A model generated the notes under the pieces. The model saw only the letters and a program-made list of their open reading frames with translations. It was not told where the DNA came from and searched no databases. Positions 8,652 through 17,151 of a stretch of 64,000 nucleotides of DNA are shown piece after piece. Positions within the stretch are counted from its first letter, which is position 1. Every line of letters begins with the position of its first letter. This DNA comes from Streptomyces scopuliridis RB72 (GTDB lineage: Bacteria; Actinomycetota; Actinomycetes; Streptomycetales; Streptomycetaceae): the NCBI RefSeq assembly GCF_000718095.1, contig NZ_JOEI01000015.1, positions 1-64,000 of the forward strand, read 5' to 3'. The translations under genes and the position numbers were made by a program.

Positions 8652-10178
8652 GTGAGATCCGCGCCGACGATCCTGCATCTGGACATGGATGCCTTCTTCG
8701 CCGCCGCCGAGCAGGCGGCGAAGCCGAGTCTGCGCGGAAAGCCGGTGGTGGTCGGCGGTCTGGGCCCGCGTGGGGTGGTCTCCACGGCCTCGTACGAGGC
8801 GAGACGCTTCGGGGTGCACTCGGCGATGCCGATGGCCCAGGCGAGGCGTCTGGCGCCGAACGCCGCCTATCTCGTCCCGCGCTTCTCGCTCTACCGCGCG
8901 GTCAGCGAGCAGGTGATGGAGCTGCTGGGGAGGCTCTCGCCGCTGGTGGAGCCGCTGAGCCTGGACGAGGCGTTCGTGGACCTGGAGGCGGGCGGCTCGG
9001 CCGCTGACACGGCCTCGGCGCTGGCGGCGGGTGAGCGGCTGCGCAGGGACATCAGGGCGGTGACGGGGCTCAGCGGTTCGGTGGGGCTCGCGGGGTCCAA
9101 GATGCTGGCGAAGATCGGCTCCGAGCAGGCCAAGCCGGACGGTCTCGTGCTCATAGAGCCCGGTACGGAGCGCGCCCTGCTGGGGCCCATGCCGGTGCGT
9201 ACGCTGCCCGGGGTCGGCCCCGCGACCGGGGACCATCTGCGCCGGGCGGGCATGACCACGGTCGCCGATCTGGCCGAGGCGGGTGAGGACGAACTCGTAC
9301 GGCTGCTGGGGAAGGCCCACGGCGCGTCGCTGTACCGGATGGCGCTCGGGCGTGACGACCGGGCCGTGGTGTCCGAGCGCGACGCCAAGTCCGTGTCGGT
9401 CGAGGACACCTTCGATGTCGATCTGCACGACCGGGTCAGGGTGCGTACGGAGGTGGACCGGCTCGCGGACCGGTGCGTCGAGCGGCTGCGGGCGGCCGGG
9501 CGCTCGGGGCGGACCGTCGTCCTCAAGGTGCGGCGGTACGACTTCTCGACCCTGACCCGCTCGGAGACCCTGCGCGGGCCCACGGACGACCCGGGCGTGG
9601 TGCGGGAGGCCGCGGGGCGGCTGCTGGAGTCGGTGGACACCACGGGCGGGGTACGGCTGCTCGGGGTGGGCGTGACGGGGCTCGCGGACTACACGCAGGA
9701 GGATCTCTTCGCGCAGGCCGCGGCCGACGAGTCCGCCGCCGCCTCGCGGGCGTCGGCGGACGAGCGGGAGCGCGAGCCGGCGGGTGCGGAGAGCGCGGTC
9801 GGGGATGGGACGGCGACGTCCGGAGCGGCCGGGAGCGGTGGCGGTGGGCCCGCCGAGGCGCCGGACGCGCCCGCCGAGCGGCGATTCCCGGCGGGACACG
9901 ACGTGCGCCATCGCGAGTTCGGCGCGGGCTGGGTGCAGGGCAGCGGCCTGCGGAGGGTGACCGTACGGTTCGAGGAGCCGGGGTCTCCGCCGGGGCGGGT
10001 GCGGACCTTCTGGGCCGACGACCCCGATCTGGAGCTCTCCGAGCCGCTGCCGCTGGTGCCGGCGGTGGCGGGTCAGTCGTCCTGGCCGGCCAGTCGTCCG
10101 AAGTTGCGTTCCGCATCACGGTCGGACAGGGAAGCGGGCCGTTCGGGTGGTTCGGGTTCCGGAAGGGCCAGGCCGTAG
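8652..10178 (+). CDS. dinB: DNA polymerase IV (Y-family) with actinobacterial C-terminal extension
   Basis: 508 residues. The Y-family catalytic residues are present: D11 in HLDMDAFF and D105-E106 in SLDEAF. The thumb and little finger follow (to about 350), then a low-complexity Ala/Glu/Gly-rich linker (about 355-415) and a folded extension (about 416-470) typical of actinobacterial homologues. The enzyme would copy past DNA lesions with low fidelity. No beta-clamp motif is obvious at the extreme C-terminus, which instead is Arg/Ser-rich and overlaps the convergent PRC gene by 106 bp. That tail may be recent read-through. Confidence 0.88.
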   Translation: MRSAPTILHLDMDAFFAAAEQAAKPSLRGKPVVVGGLGPRGVVSTASYEARRFGVHSAMPMAQARRLAPNAAYLVPRFSLYRAVSEQVMELLGRLSPLVEPLSLDEAFVDLEAGGSAADTASALAAGERLRRDIRAVTGLSGSVGLAGSKMLAKIGSEQAKPDGLVLIEPGTERALLGPMPVRTLPGVGPATGDHLRRAGMTTVADLAEAGEDELVRLLGKAHGASLYRMALGRDDRAVVSERDAKSVSVEDTFDVDLHDRVRVRTEVDRLADRCVERLRAAGRSGRTVVLKVRRYDFSTLTRSETLRGPTDDPGVVREAAGRLLESVDTTGGVRLLGVGVTGLADYTQEDLFAQAAADESAAASRASADEREREPAGAESAVGDGTATSGAAGSGGGGPAEAPDAPAERRFPAGHDVRHREFGAGWVQGSGLRRVTVRFEEPGSPPGRVRTFWADDPDLELSEPLPLVPAVAGQSSWPASRPKLRSASRSDREAGRSGGSGSGRARP

Positions 10179-10471
10179 TGGTGGTAGAGCTGGAGTTCCT
10201 GGTCGGGCGAGAGATGCCGGCCGACACCGAAATCGGGGGCGTCCTTGATCAGCGCGCGCTCGAACGGGATCCGCAGACCGTCCTGGGACAGCGTGCTGGG
10301 GGCAAGGGGGACGAAGGCGTCGCGGCTGAAGAGCCCGGTACGGACGGCGGCCCACTCCGGGATTCCGGTGGCGTCGTCGAGATATACCTCGTCCACTGTC
10401 CCGAGCTTATGGCCGTTGCGGTCGAACGCCTTGCGGCCTATCAGACTGCGCGGATCAATGTCGGTCTCCAC
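10073..10471 (-). CDS. PRC-barrel domain protein
   Basis: 132 residues. The N-terminal 80 form a PRC barrel (LIGRKAFDRNGHKLGTVDEVYLD, too long to match by chance, with the VPLAP and IPF strands after it), a fold found in photosynthetic reaction-centre H subunits and RimM. The tail is charged. The function is unknown; many streptomycetes have it between dinB and gcvP. Its 3' 106 bases overlap dinB on the other strand. Confidence 0.83.
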   Translation of the reverse strand: METDIDPRSLIGRKAFDRNGHKLGTVDEVYLDDATGIPEWAAVRTGLFSRDAFVPLAPSTLSQDGLRIPFERALIKDAPDFGVGRHLSPDQELQLYHHYGLALPEPEPPERPASLSDRDAERNFGRLAGQDD

Positions 10472-10602
10472 GGTCCCTCCAAACGGGTCGCAACTGCTCG
10501 CAACTGCTTGTGAATACTACAAAAGTGCAGATCTCGGGCGTCGGCCACTCGAAAGTTGTGCCGAAGGCCGCGCTGGTAGGCTGGCAAGCGGCTGCTGACC
10601 CC

Positions 10603-10801
10603 GTGCGGGAGAGTCTCCGGAGAGAAGGCCGGAGGCGCCGAAGGAGCAAATCCTCCCCGGAATCTCTCAGGCCCCCGTACCGCACGGACGAGGTCACTCT
10701 GGAAAGCAGGGCGGGCGTCGGACGGCATCCGCTCTCACCGACGGTGAAAGCCGGGCCGCCTCCGGGCGGGCCGGTGAAGCTCTCAGGTTGAGATGACAGA
10801 G
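10603..10801 (+). promoter_or_regulatory. tandem glycine riboswitch upstream of gcvP
   Basis: Two consecutive glycine aptamers. In the first, 10603-10608 pairs exactly with 10680-10685 and encloses the conserved GGAGAG, GGCGCCGAAGGAGCAA and CTCTCAGGC segments. In the second, CTCTG 10697-10701 pairs with CAGAG 10797-10801 and encloses the CACCGACGGTGAAAGCC-type core and CTCTCAGG. Glycine binding normally raises gcv expression so that excess glycine is broken down. No strong terminator lies between it and gcvP, so control of translation is likely. Confidence 0.95.
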
Positions 10802-10869
10802 GGGGAGGCCGTTCGGGCACCCGTGTCCCGGTGCCCCTCACAGGTCGCGTCGACCAGGAGGCCTCCGCA

Positions 10870-13755
10870 ATGACCGTCAACCGCATTCCGCTCTCCCAGC
10901 TGGAGCGAGGCACCCCCTTCGAGCAGCGCCACATCGGGCCCGACGCGCCGGCGCAGGCGAAGATGCTGGCGCAGGTCGGCTACGGCTCGCTCGACGAGCT
11001 GACCGCCGCCGCGGTGCCTGACGTCATCAAGAGCACGGAAGCGCTGCGGTTGCCGGGGGCCCGTACCGAGGCGGAGGTGCTGGCCGAGTTGCGCTCCCTC
11101 GCGGACCGCAATCAGGTGCTCGCGCCGATGATCGGGCTCGGCTACTACGGCACGTACACGCCGTCGGTGATCCTGCGCAATGTCATGGAGAACCCGGCCT
11201 GGTACACCGCGTACACCCCGTACCAGCCGGAGATCTCCCAGGGCCGGCTTGAGGCGCTGCTGAACTTCCAGACGGTGGTGGCCGAGCTGACGGGGCTGCC
11301 GACCTCGGGCGCCTCCCTGCTGGACGAGGGCACCGCGGCGGCGGAGGCGATGGCGCTCGCCCGCCGCGTCGGCAAGGTCAAGGGCGGCGTCTTCCTGGTG
11401 GACGCCGACGCCCTGCCGCAGACCATCGCCGTGATCGAGACCCGCGCCGAGCCGACCGGTGTCGAGGTCGTCGTCGCGGACCTGAGCGAGGGCATCCCCG
11501 CCGAGGTGGCCGAGCGCGGCGTCTTCGGTGTGCTGCTCCAGTACCCGGGCGCCTCGGGGGCCGTACGGGACCTCGGGCCCGTCATCGAGCAGGCGCATGG
11601 CCTCGGCGCGATCGTCACCGTCGCCGCCGACCTGCTCGCGCTGACGCTGCTCACCTCACCGGGTGAGCTGGGCGCGGACATCGCGGTGGGCACCACCCAG
11701 CGCTTCGGGGTCCCGATGGGCTTCGGCGGACCGCACGCCGGATTCATGGCCGTACGCGAGAAGTTCGCGCGCAGCCTGCCGGGCCGGCTCGTCGGGGTGT
11801 CGGTGGACGCCGACGGCAACAAGGCGTACCGGCTGGCGCTCCAGACCCGCGAACAGCACATCCGCCGCGAGAAGGCCACCAGCAACATCTGTACCGCGCA
11901 GGTGCTGCTCGCCGTCATGGCCGGGATGTACGCGGTCTACCACGGCCCCGAGGGGCTGCGGTCCATCGCGCGCCGCACCCACCGCTACGCCGCGCTGCTC
12001 GCCGAGGGGCTGCGTGCGGGCGGCGTCGAGATCGTGCACGGCGCGTACTTCGACACGCTGACCGCCCGGGTCCCCGGCCGGGCCGCCGAGGTCGTCGCCG
12101 CCGCGCGTGAGGGCGGCGTCAATATCCGCCTGGCCGACGCCGACCATGTCTCCATCGCCTGCGACGAGACCACCGGCCGTACGCAGCTGGCCGCCGTGTG
12201 GACGGCCTTCGGCGTCAGCGGGGACATCGAGGCGCTGGACGCGGCCACCGAGGACGCGCTGCCCGGCGCGCTGCTGCGGACCGACGACTATCTGACCCAC
12301 CCCGTCTTCCACCAGTACCGCTCCGAGACCGCGATGCTGCGCTATCTGCGCCGGCTCGCGGACCGCGACTACGCGCTGGACCGCGGCATGATCCCGCTCG
12401 GCTCCTGCACGATGAAGCTGAACGCGACCACCGAGATGGAGCCGGTCACCTGGCCCGAGTTCGGCGCGCTGCACCCCTTCGCGCCCGCCGAGCAGGCACA
12501 GGGCTATCTGACGCTGATCAGGGAGCTGGAGGAGCGGCTCGCCGAGGTCACCGGCTATGACGCGGTCTCCCTCCAGCCCAACGCCGGTTCGCAGGGCGAG
12601 CTCGCGGGGCTGCTGGCGGTACGGGCGTACCACCGGGCCAACGGCGACACGGGACGCACCGTCTGTCTCATCCCGTCCTCCGCACACGGCACGAACGCGG
12701 CGAGTGCGGTGATGGCCGGCATGAAGGTCGTCGTCGTCAAGACCCGCGAGGACGGCGATGTCGACGTCGAGGACCTGCACGCCAAGATCGCCCAGCACGG
12801 CGCTGAGTTGGCCGTACTAATGGTCACCTACCCGTCCACGCACGGGGTGTTCGAGGAGCACATCGGTGACATCTGCGCGGCCGTGCACGACGCGGGCGGC
12901 CAGGTGTATGTCGACGGCGCGAACCTCAACGCGCTGGTGGGGCTGGCGAAGCCGGGCCGGTTCGGTTCCGATGTGTCGCATCTGAATCTGCACAAGACGT
13001 TCTGCATCCCGCACGGCGGCGGCGGTCCCGGCGTCGGTCCGGTCGGGGTACGGGCCCATCTCGCCCCGTATCTGCCCAACCACCCGCTCCAGCCCGCGGC
13101 CGGCCCCGAGACGGGCGTCGGACCGATCTCGGCGGCTCCGTGGGGCTCGGCCGGCATTCTGCCGATCTCCTGGGCGTATGTCCGGCTGATGGGCGGCGAG
13201 GGCCTCAAGCGCGCGACGCAGGTCGCCGTGCTGGCGGCCAACTACATCGCCAAGCGCCTGGAGCCGCACTACCCGGTGCTCTACACCGGTCCGAACGGAC
13301 TGGTGGCCCACGAGTGCATCGTGGATCTGCGGCCGCTCTCCAAGGCGACCGGCGTCAGCGTCGACGACATCGCGAAGCGGCTGATCGACTACGGCTTCCA
13401 CGCGCCGACGATGTCGTTCCCGGTGGCCGGGACTCTGATGATCGAGCCCACCGAGAGCGAGGACCTGACCGAGATCGACCGCTTCTGCGAGGCGATGATC
13501 GCGATTCGCGCGGAGATCGAGAAGGTCGCGTCGGGGGAGTGGCCCGCGGACGACAACCCGCTGTGCAACGCCCCGCACACGGCCGCCGCGTTGGGCGGTG
13601 CGTGGGAGCACGCGTACAGCCGCGACGAGGCGGTCTTCCCCGCCGGGGTCTCGGCGGCCGACAAGTACTGGCCGCCGGTACGCCGTATCGACGGTGCGTT
13701 CGGCGACCGTAATCTGGTCTGCTCCTGCCCGCCGTTGGACGCGTACGACAACTGA
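10870..13755 (+). CDS. gcvP: glycine dehydrogenase (decarboxylating), P-protein
   Basis: The 961-residue fused P-protein of the glycine cleavage system. It decarboxylates glycine with pyridoxal phosphate and passes the aminomethyl group to the lipoyl arm of GcvH. Both halves of the homodimer-like fusion are present; the PLP lysine is K709 in [24 protein letters not shown] at 10857-10862 supports ATG 10870 over the upstream ATG at 10831. It lies directly behind the glycine riboswitch. gcvT and gcvH are not in the window and must be encoded elsewhere. Confidence 0.97.
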   Translation: MTVNRIPLSQLERGTPFEQRHIGPDAPAQAKMLAQVGYGSLDELTAAAVPDVIKSTEALRLPGARTEAEVLAELRSLADRNQVLAPMIGLGYYGTYTPSVILRNVMENPAWYTAYTPYQPEISQGRLEALLNFQTVVAELTGLPTSGASLLDEGTAAAEAMALARRVGKVKGGVFLVDADALPQTIAVIETRAEPTGVEVVVADLSEGIPAEVAERGVFGVLLQYPGASGAVRDLGPVIEQAHGLGAIVTVAADLLALTLLTSPGELGADIAVGTTQRFGVPMGFGGPHAGFMAVREKFARSLPGRLVGVSVDADGNKAYRLALQTREQHIRREKATSNICTAQVLLAVMAGMYAVYHGPEGLRSIARRTHRYAALLAEGLRAGGVEIVHGAYFDTLTARVPGRAAEVVAAAREGGVNIRLADADHVSIACDETTGRTQLAAVWTAFGVSGDIEALDAATEDALPGALLRTDDYLTHPVFHQYRSETAMLRYLRRLADRDYALDRGMIPLGSCTMKLNATTEMEPVTWPEFGALHPFAPAEQAQGYLTLIRELEERLAEVTGYDAVSLQPNAGSQGELAGLLAVRAYHRANGDTGRTVCLIPSSAHGTNAASAVMAGMKVVVVKTREDGDVDVEDLHAKIAQHGAELAVLMVTYPSTHGVFEEHIGDICAAVHDAGGQVYVDGANLNALVGLAKPGRFGSDVSHLNLHKTFCIPHGGGGPGVGPVGVRAHLAPYLPNHPLQPAAGPETGVGPISAAPWGSAGILPISWAYVRLMGGEGLKRATQVAVLAANYIAKRLEPHYPVLYTGPNGLVAHECIVDLRPLSKATGVSVDDIAKRLIDYGFHAPTMSFPVAGTLMIEPTESEDLTEIDRFCEAMIAIRAEIEKVASGEWPADDNPLCNAPHTAAALGGAWEHAYSRDEAVFPAGVSAADKYWPPVRRIDGAFGDRNLVCSCPPLDAYDN

Positions 13756-13813
13756 CAACTGACGGGTACGACCACTGACGCGTACGGACAGTGACGGGGG
13801 CCGGACATGCGTC

Positions 13814-13880
13814 GGGGCCGGTGCGGAGGAAGGTCTCCGGGCCGGCCCCAGTCATTCCGGCGGCGTTCGGACGCCGCCGG
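13814..13880. terminator. two hairpins between convergent gcvP and DUF5999 genes
   Basis: First hairpin: GGGGCCGG 13814-13821 pairs with CCGGCCCC 13842-13849, with an inner CGGAG/CTCCG stem. Second hairpin: a perfect 10-bp stem 13857-13866 / 13871-13880 with a TCGG tetraloop. There is no U-run, as is common in Streptomyces. They probably end transcription from both sides. Confidence 0.7.
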
Positions 13881-13886
13881 GCGGCG

Positions 13887-14093
13887 TCAGGCCGCCGTCA
13901 CCACCTGTTCGGTCCGCAGCGGCCGGTGCGGGGCGATGATCTTCCCGTCGGGCAGCAGTTCGCCGGTGTCCTCGAAGAGCAGAACGCCGTTGCACAGCAG
14001 ACTCCAGCCCTGCTCCGGGTGGTGAGCCATCAGTCGGGCGGCGTCGCGGTCGGCGGAGTCGGCTGTGGGGCAGGCTGGTTGGTGCTGGCACAT
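13887..14093 (-). CDS. DUF5999 small protein
   Basis: A 68-residue protein starting MCQHQPACPTADSADRDAA and holding the HPEQGWSLLCNGVLLFEDTG block, which matches the DUF5999 family of small streptomycete proteins. Cysteines at 2, 8 and near 38 might bind a metal, but this is a guess. ATG 14093 is chosen from the family start; a longer form from 14147 is possible. Function unknown. Confidence 0.8.
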   Translation of the reverse strand: MCQHQPACPTADSADRDAARLMAHHPEQGWSLLCNGVLLFEDTGELLPDGKIIAPHRPLRTEQVVTAA

Positions 14094-14408
14094 GGGCGAG
14101 TTCTTTCGCTGTGTCGTAGTGAGTGTCCTGCGGCTCGATGTGGTCATGGCCGCCCCCCGTATTCTGTCTGGTCCAGTCCTAGTGTTGCCCTACGGACGGC
14201 AATCCGCAGGGATTTCGCGGCAGCGCTTCCTTCTGCTTAAGGACGTGTCACCCAGCCGGGCGGTTCAGTTCAACTTGACCGTCTTTTCGGGTGGTTCGGG
14301 GTGGCCGAACCGGGCTAGGCCGGATGAGCAGAAAGGTACCCCGCGACCATAGCGGCCGCGGGGTACGGGAGGAACACATGACGCGGGCACGCTGCCCGCG
14401 CTCCGGCT
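14094..14408. other. intergenic stretch with two terminator-like hairpins
   Basis: No gene is convincing here. Two perfect hairpins are present: 14336-14345 with 14357-14366 (10 bp) and 14382-14389 with 14393-14400 (8 bp, CGC loop). The second lies 9 bases past the stop of the minus-strand gene at 14409 and probably terminates it. The part near 14094-14200 should hold the promoter of the DUF5999 gene. Confidence 0.6.
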
Positions 14409-15017
14409 TCAGGCCGGCGTACGCAGGAGTGGCGCGGGCGCGAGCCGCAGGCCGATCATGGGCAGCAACTCGGCGACGCGGTGCGGGCGGTGGGCCGCGA
14501 TGCCCGGCGGGGCCGGCGCGAGAGGCACCAGGATGTCGGCCGGCGCGGGGGACCCCGTGGAGGCGTCGGCGTCCGTGTCCCCGTGCAGCCAGAGCGTCAG
14601 CATGTAGAGCTCGGGCACCGAGAGCAGCCGGGGCTGGTACGCGGTCCCCAGCGCGTCCGCCTGCCGTACCGCCCGCTCCGTCGCGGTGACGTACGGGCCC
14701 TCGAAGAACCGGGAGAAGGCCCAGCCGTCCGCGGTGAGCATCGTGTCCGCGGCGGCGACGGCGTGGTCCCCGCTGCGGATCAGGAAGCGCCAGCCGGCCA
14801 GCCTGGTCCGTGGCGTACGTCCCGCCGGGGCGGTCGCCCGGGCTGCCGGGCTGACATGGTCGAGCACATGGACGGGCAGCGGGAGCTCGGGGCTCAGCGG
14901 TCCCTGGACGGACTGCAGAGCGGGGGTGCGGGCATCGCGCACAGCGGTAGGGGAACCGAGTGCCGCGAGAACGCTGCGCAGGGCGGGCGCGGGAGCCGGG
15001 GGGACATGCAGCGGCAT
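14409..15017 (-). CDS. hypothetical protein, Pro/Ala-rich
   Basis: 202 residues, rich in Pro, Ala and Leu, without a recognised domain, signal peptide or membrane segment. A central block (around GWRFLIRSGDHAVAAADT) looks like a folded core. The ATG at 15017 follows GAGAGG on the minus strand and is preferred to the start at 15068. A hairpin terminator lies just after the stop. A streptomycete-restricted gene is likely; no function is proposed. Confidence 0.6.
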   Translation of the reverse strand: MPLHVPPAPAPALRSVLAALGSPTAVRDARTPALQSVQGPLSPELPLPVHVLDHVSPAARATAPAGRTPRTRLAGWRFLIRSGDHAVAAADTMLTADGWAFSRFFEGPYVTATERAVRQADALGTAYQPRLLSVPELYMLTLWLHGDTDADASTGSPAPADILVPLAPAPPGIAAHRPHRVAELLPMIGLRLAPAPLLRTPA

Positions 15018-15521
15018 GGTGGGTTGCCTCTCACTCAGGAGACAGGGGTGACGCTTGAGGTGGAGCATGGGCGGGTGCGGACGTCGCTGTCAGCGTGCGG
15101 GGTCAGAGGTGGGCTCAGGGCTGTACGGCCGGACGCCGACTCTCTGCCTCGTATACGGGAGTTTATACGACACGTGTTCGTGCCATGTTTCTGCTAGCTG
15201 TCCTGCATATTGCGGACAAGGCACTATTAAGTCCATCTCCTGCGTAGTTTCTGCTGATAAGCGCGGAACGCAGGCGTCTGGCCTGGGCTGATTCATTCGC
15301 CACGGACGGCCGAAACTCGTCGGCGTTTTTCGCGGCCGGTCGGGCAGTGGCTACAGAACACCACACCATGCCAAAGGAATGTGCCGCACGACCGATGTCC
15401 ACACTGTACCGGGTACGAGGCGTCGGCGGGGCGTTACGGATCACTCCGTGTGGGCATTATCGATCGTGACGCGAGCGCCCGGTGCCGCGGGCTGCCCACT
15501 CGATCGAGGAGGGACACTTCG
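15018..15521. other. 504-base divergent intergenic region
   Basis: No credible gene. The GC content falls around 15170-15260, as expected for promoters. A small inverted repeat (CGTATA 15150-15155 with TATACG 15164-15169) could be a regulator site for either the minus-strand hypothetical gene or the ligase-like gene at 15522. GAGGAGGG at 15506-15513 is the ribosome site of the latter. Confidence 0.4.
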
Positions 15522-17021
15522 ATGGGTGAGAAGGTCGAAGCGGGTGGTTCCGGACTGTCCGATCGGCAGAAGTACCGCAGAAAGCTGCAGGTGTGCCTGG
15601 CGGTGCTGGGGCGACTCCTGGCGGAGGAGGGGTTCGACCGGCCCAAGAATCTGATGGGTCTGGAGATCGAGCTGAATCTCGCGGGGTCCGACGGGATGCC
15701 CCGGATGATGAATGCCGAGGTGCTGAAGCGTATCGCGAGCGGTGATTTCCAGACCGAACTCGGAATGTTCAACATGGAAGTGAACGTGGCTCCGCACCGG
15801 CTGGCCGGACGGGTTCTCGACCAGCTCGCCGAGGAACTCCGTACCGGCCTCGGATATGCCCACCGCAAAGCGAGTGAGGTCGACGCGGGGGTCGTGATGA
15901 TCGGAATTCTCCCGACCCTCACCCGGCATGACGTGGTCTCCGCGAATCTCTCCGACGTCGACCGTTACACCCTGCTCAACGAACAGATGCTGGCGGCCAG
16001 GGGCGAGGATTTCACCCTCGACATCGAAGGGGTCGAGCGGCTCACCTGCACCTCGTCGTCGATCACCCCGGAGGCCGCGTGTACCTCCGTACAGCTCCAT
16101 CTCCAGGTGACGCCCGACCGGTTCGCCGATGTGTGGAACGCCGCCCAGGCCATGGCATCGGTGCAGGTGGCACTGGGTGCCAACGCACCGTTCCTGTTCG
16201 GCCGGGAGCTGTGGCGGGAGTCCCGGCCACCGCTTTTCGAACAGGCCACCGACACCCGGCCGCCGGAGCTGAAGGCCCAGGGGGTGCGGCCCAGGACCTG
16301 GTTCGGGGAGCGCTGGATCGACTCCGCGTACGACCTCTTCGAGGAGAATCTGCGCTACTTCCCGCCGCTGCTGCCGATCTGCGACGACGAGGACCCACTG
16401 CGGGTGCTCGACAGCGGGGGAGTGCCGGAGCTCCAGGAACTGGCACTGCACAACGGGACGGTCTACCGCTGGAACCGGCCGGTGTACGAGGTCGCCGACG
16501 GCGTACCGCATCTGCGGGTGGAGAACCGCGTACTGCCCGCGGGCCCCACCGTCACCGACGTGATCGCCAACACCGCCTTCTACTACGGGCTGGTGCGCGC
16601 GCTCGCGGAGGACGCCAGACCGGTCTGGAGCCGGATGCCTTTCGCCGACGCGGCGGCCAACTTCGACCTCGCCTGCCGCTATGGGATCGATGCGGAGCTG
16701 CGCTGGCCGCGCCCCGGCCGGGCCGCCGGTCTGACGGCCGTGCCGGTGGTGAAGCTCGTACGCGACGAACTGCTGCCGCTCGCCGCCGCCGGTCTGGACG
16801 CGTGGCAGATCGAGCCGGCGGACCGCGACTTCTATCTCGGGGTGATCGAGGAACGCTGCAAGCGGCGGATGAACGGGGCCTCGTGGCAGGTGGACACCTT
16901 CCACCGGGCGCTGGAGGCCGGGCTGGAGCGGGACGCCGCGCTGGCGGCCACCACCCGTCGCTACTGCGAGCTGATGCACCAGGGCGAGCCGGTGCACAGC
17001 TGGCCGCTGGGCCTTGTCTGA
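15522..17021 (+). CDS. glutamate-cysteine ligase family protein (GCS2-like)
   Basis: 499 residues. The GLEIELNLAG segment near residue 45 carries the metal/ATP-binding glutamates of the GCS2 family, and the enzyme should form an amide bond from glutamate using ATP. Streptomycetes use mycothiol rather than glutathione, so the real substrate is uncertain; a carboxylate-amine ligase role is possible. GAGGAGGG lies 8 bases before ATG 15522. The stop codon (17019-17021) falls inside the left arm of a palindromic repeat, so the last residues (LGLV) were probably set by that insertion. Confidence 0.75.
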   Translation: MGEKVEAGGSGLSDRQKYRRKLQVCLAVLGRLLAEEGFDRPKNLMGLEIELNLAGSDGMPRMMNAEVLKRIASGDFQTELGMFNMEVNVAPHRLAGRVLDQLAEELRTGLGYAHRKASEVDAGVVMIGILPTLTRHDVVSANLSDVDRYTLLNEQMLAARGEDFTLDIEGVERLTCTSSSITPEAACTSVQLHLQVTPDRFADVWNAAQAMASVQVALGANAPFLFGRELWRESRPPLFEQATDTRPPELKAQGVRPRTWFGERWIDSAYDLFEENLRYFPPLLPICDDEDPLRVLDSGGVPELQELALHNGTVYRWNRPVYEVADGVPHLRVENRVLPAGPTVTDVIANTAFYYGLVRALAEDARPVWSRMPFADAAANFDLACRYGIDAELRWPRPGRAAGLTAVPVVKLVRDELLPLAAAGLDAWQIEPADRDFYLGVIEERCKRRMNGASWQVDTFHRALEAGLERDAALAATTRRYCELMHQGEPVHSWPLGLV

Positions 17022-17072
17022 CAAATAGCGCCGTTCGCCCGCGAGCCAGGCGGGATTTGTCAGACAGGGCCC
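17009..17072. repeat. palindromic repeat, short copy (MITE/REP-like)
   Basis: Left arm 17009-17026 and right arm 17055-17072 are inverted copies of each other (17 of 18 bases; core TGTCTGACAAAT). The 28-base middle holds AGCGCCGT and CAGGCGGG. The same left and right sequences recur at 52222-52344 around a longer middle, so this is an internally shortened copy of one repeat family. Confidence 0.85.
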
Positions 17073-17151
17073 AGGGTTCCCGGGGTCCTCCCTCGACGGG
17101 ACCGGGTGAGGCATGCCGTACGGCCGGCGGACCCCGGTCGTACGGCACGGT

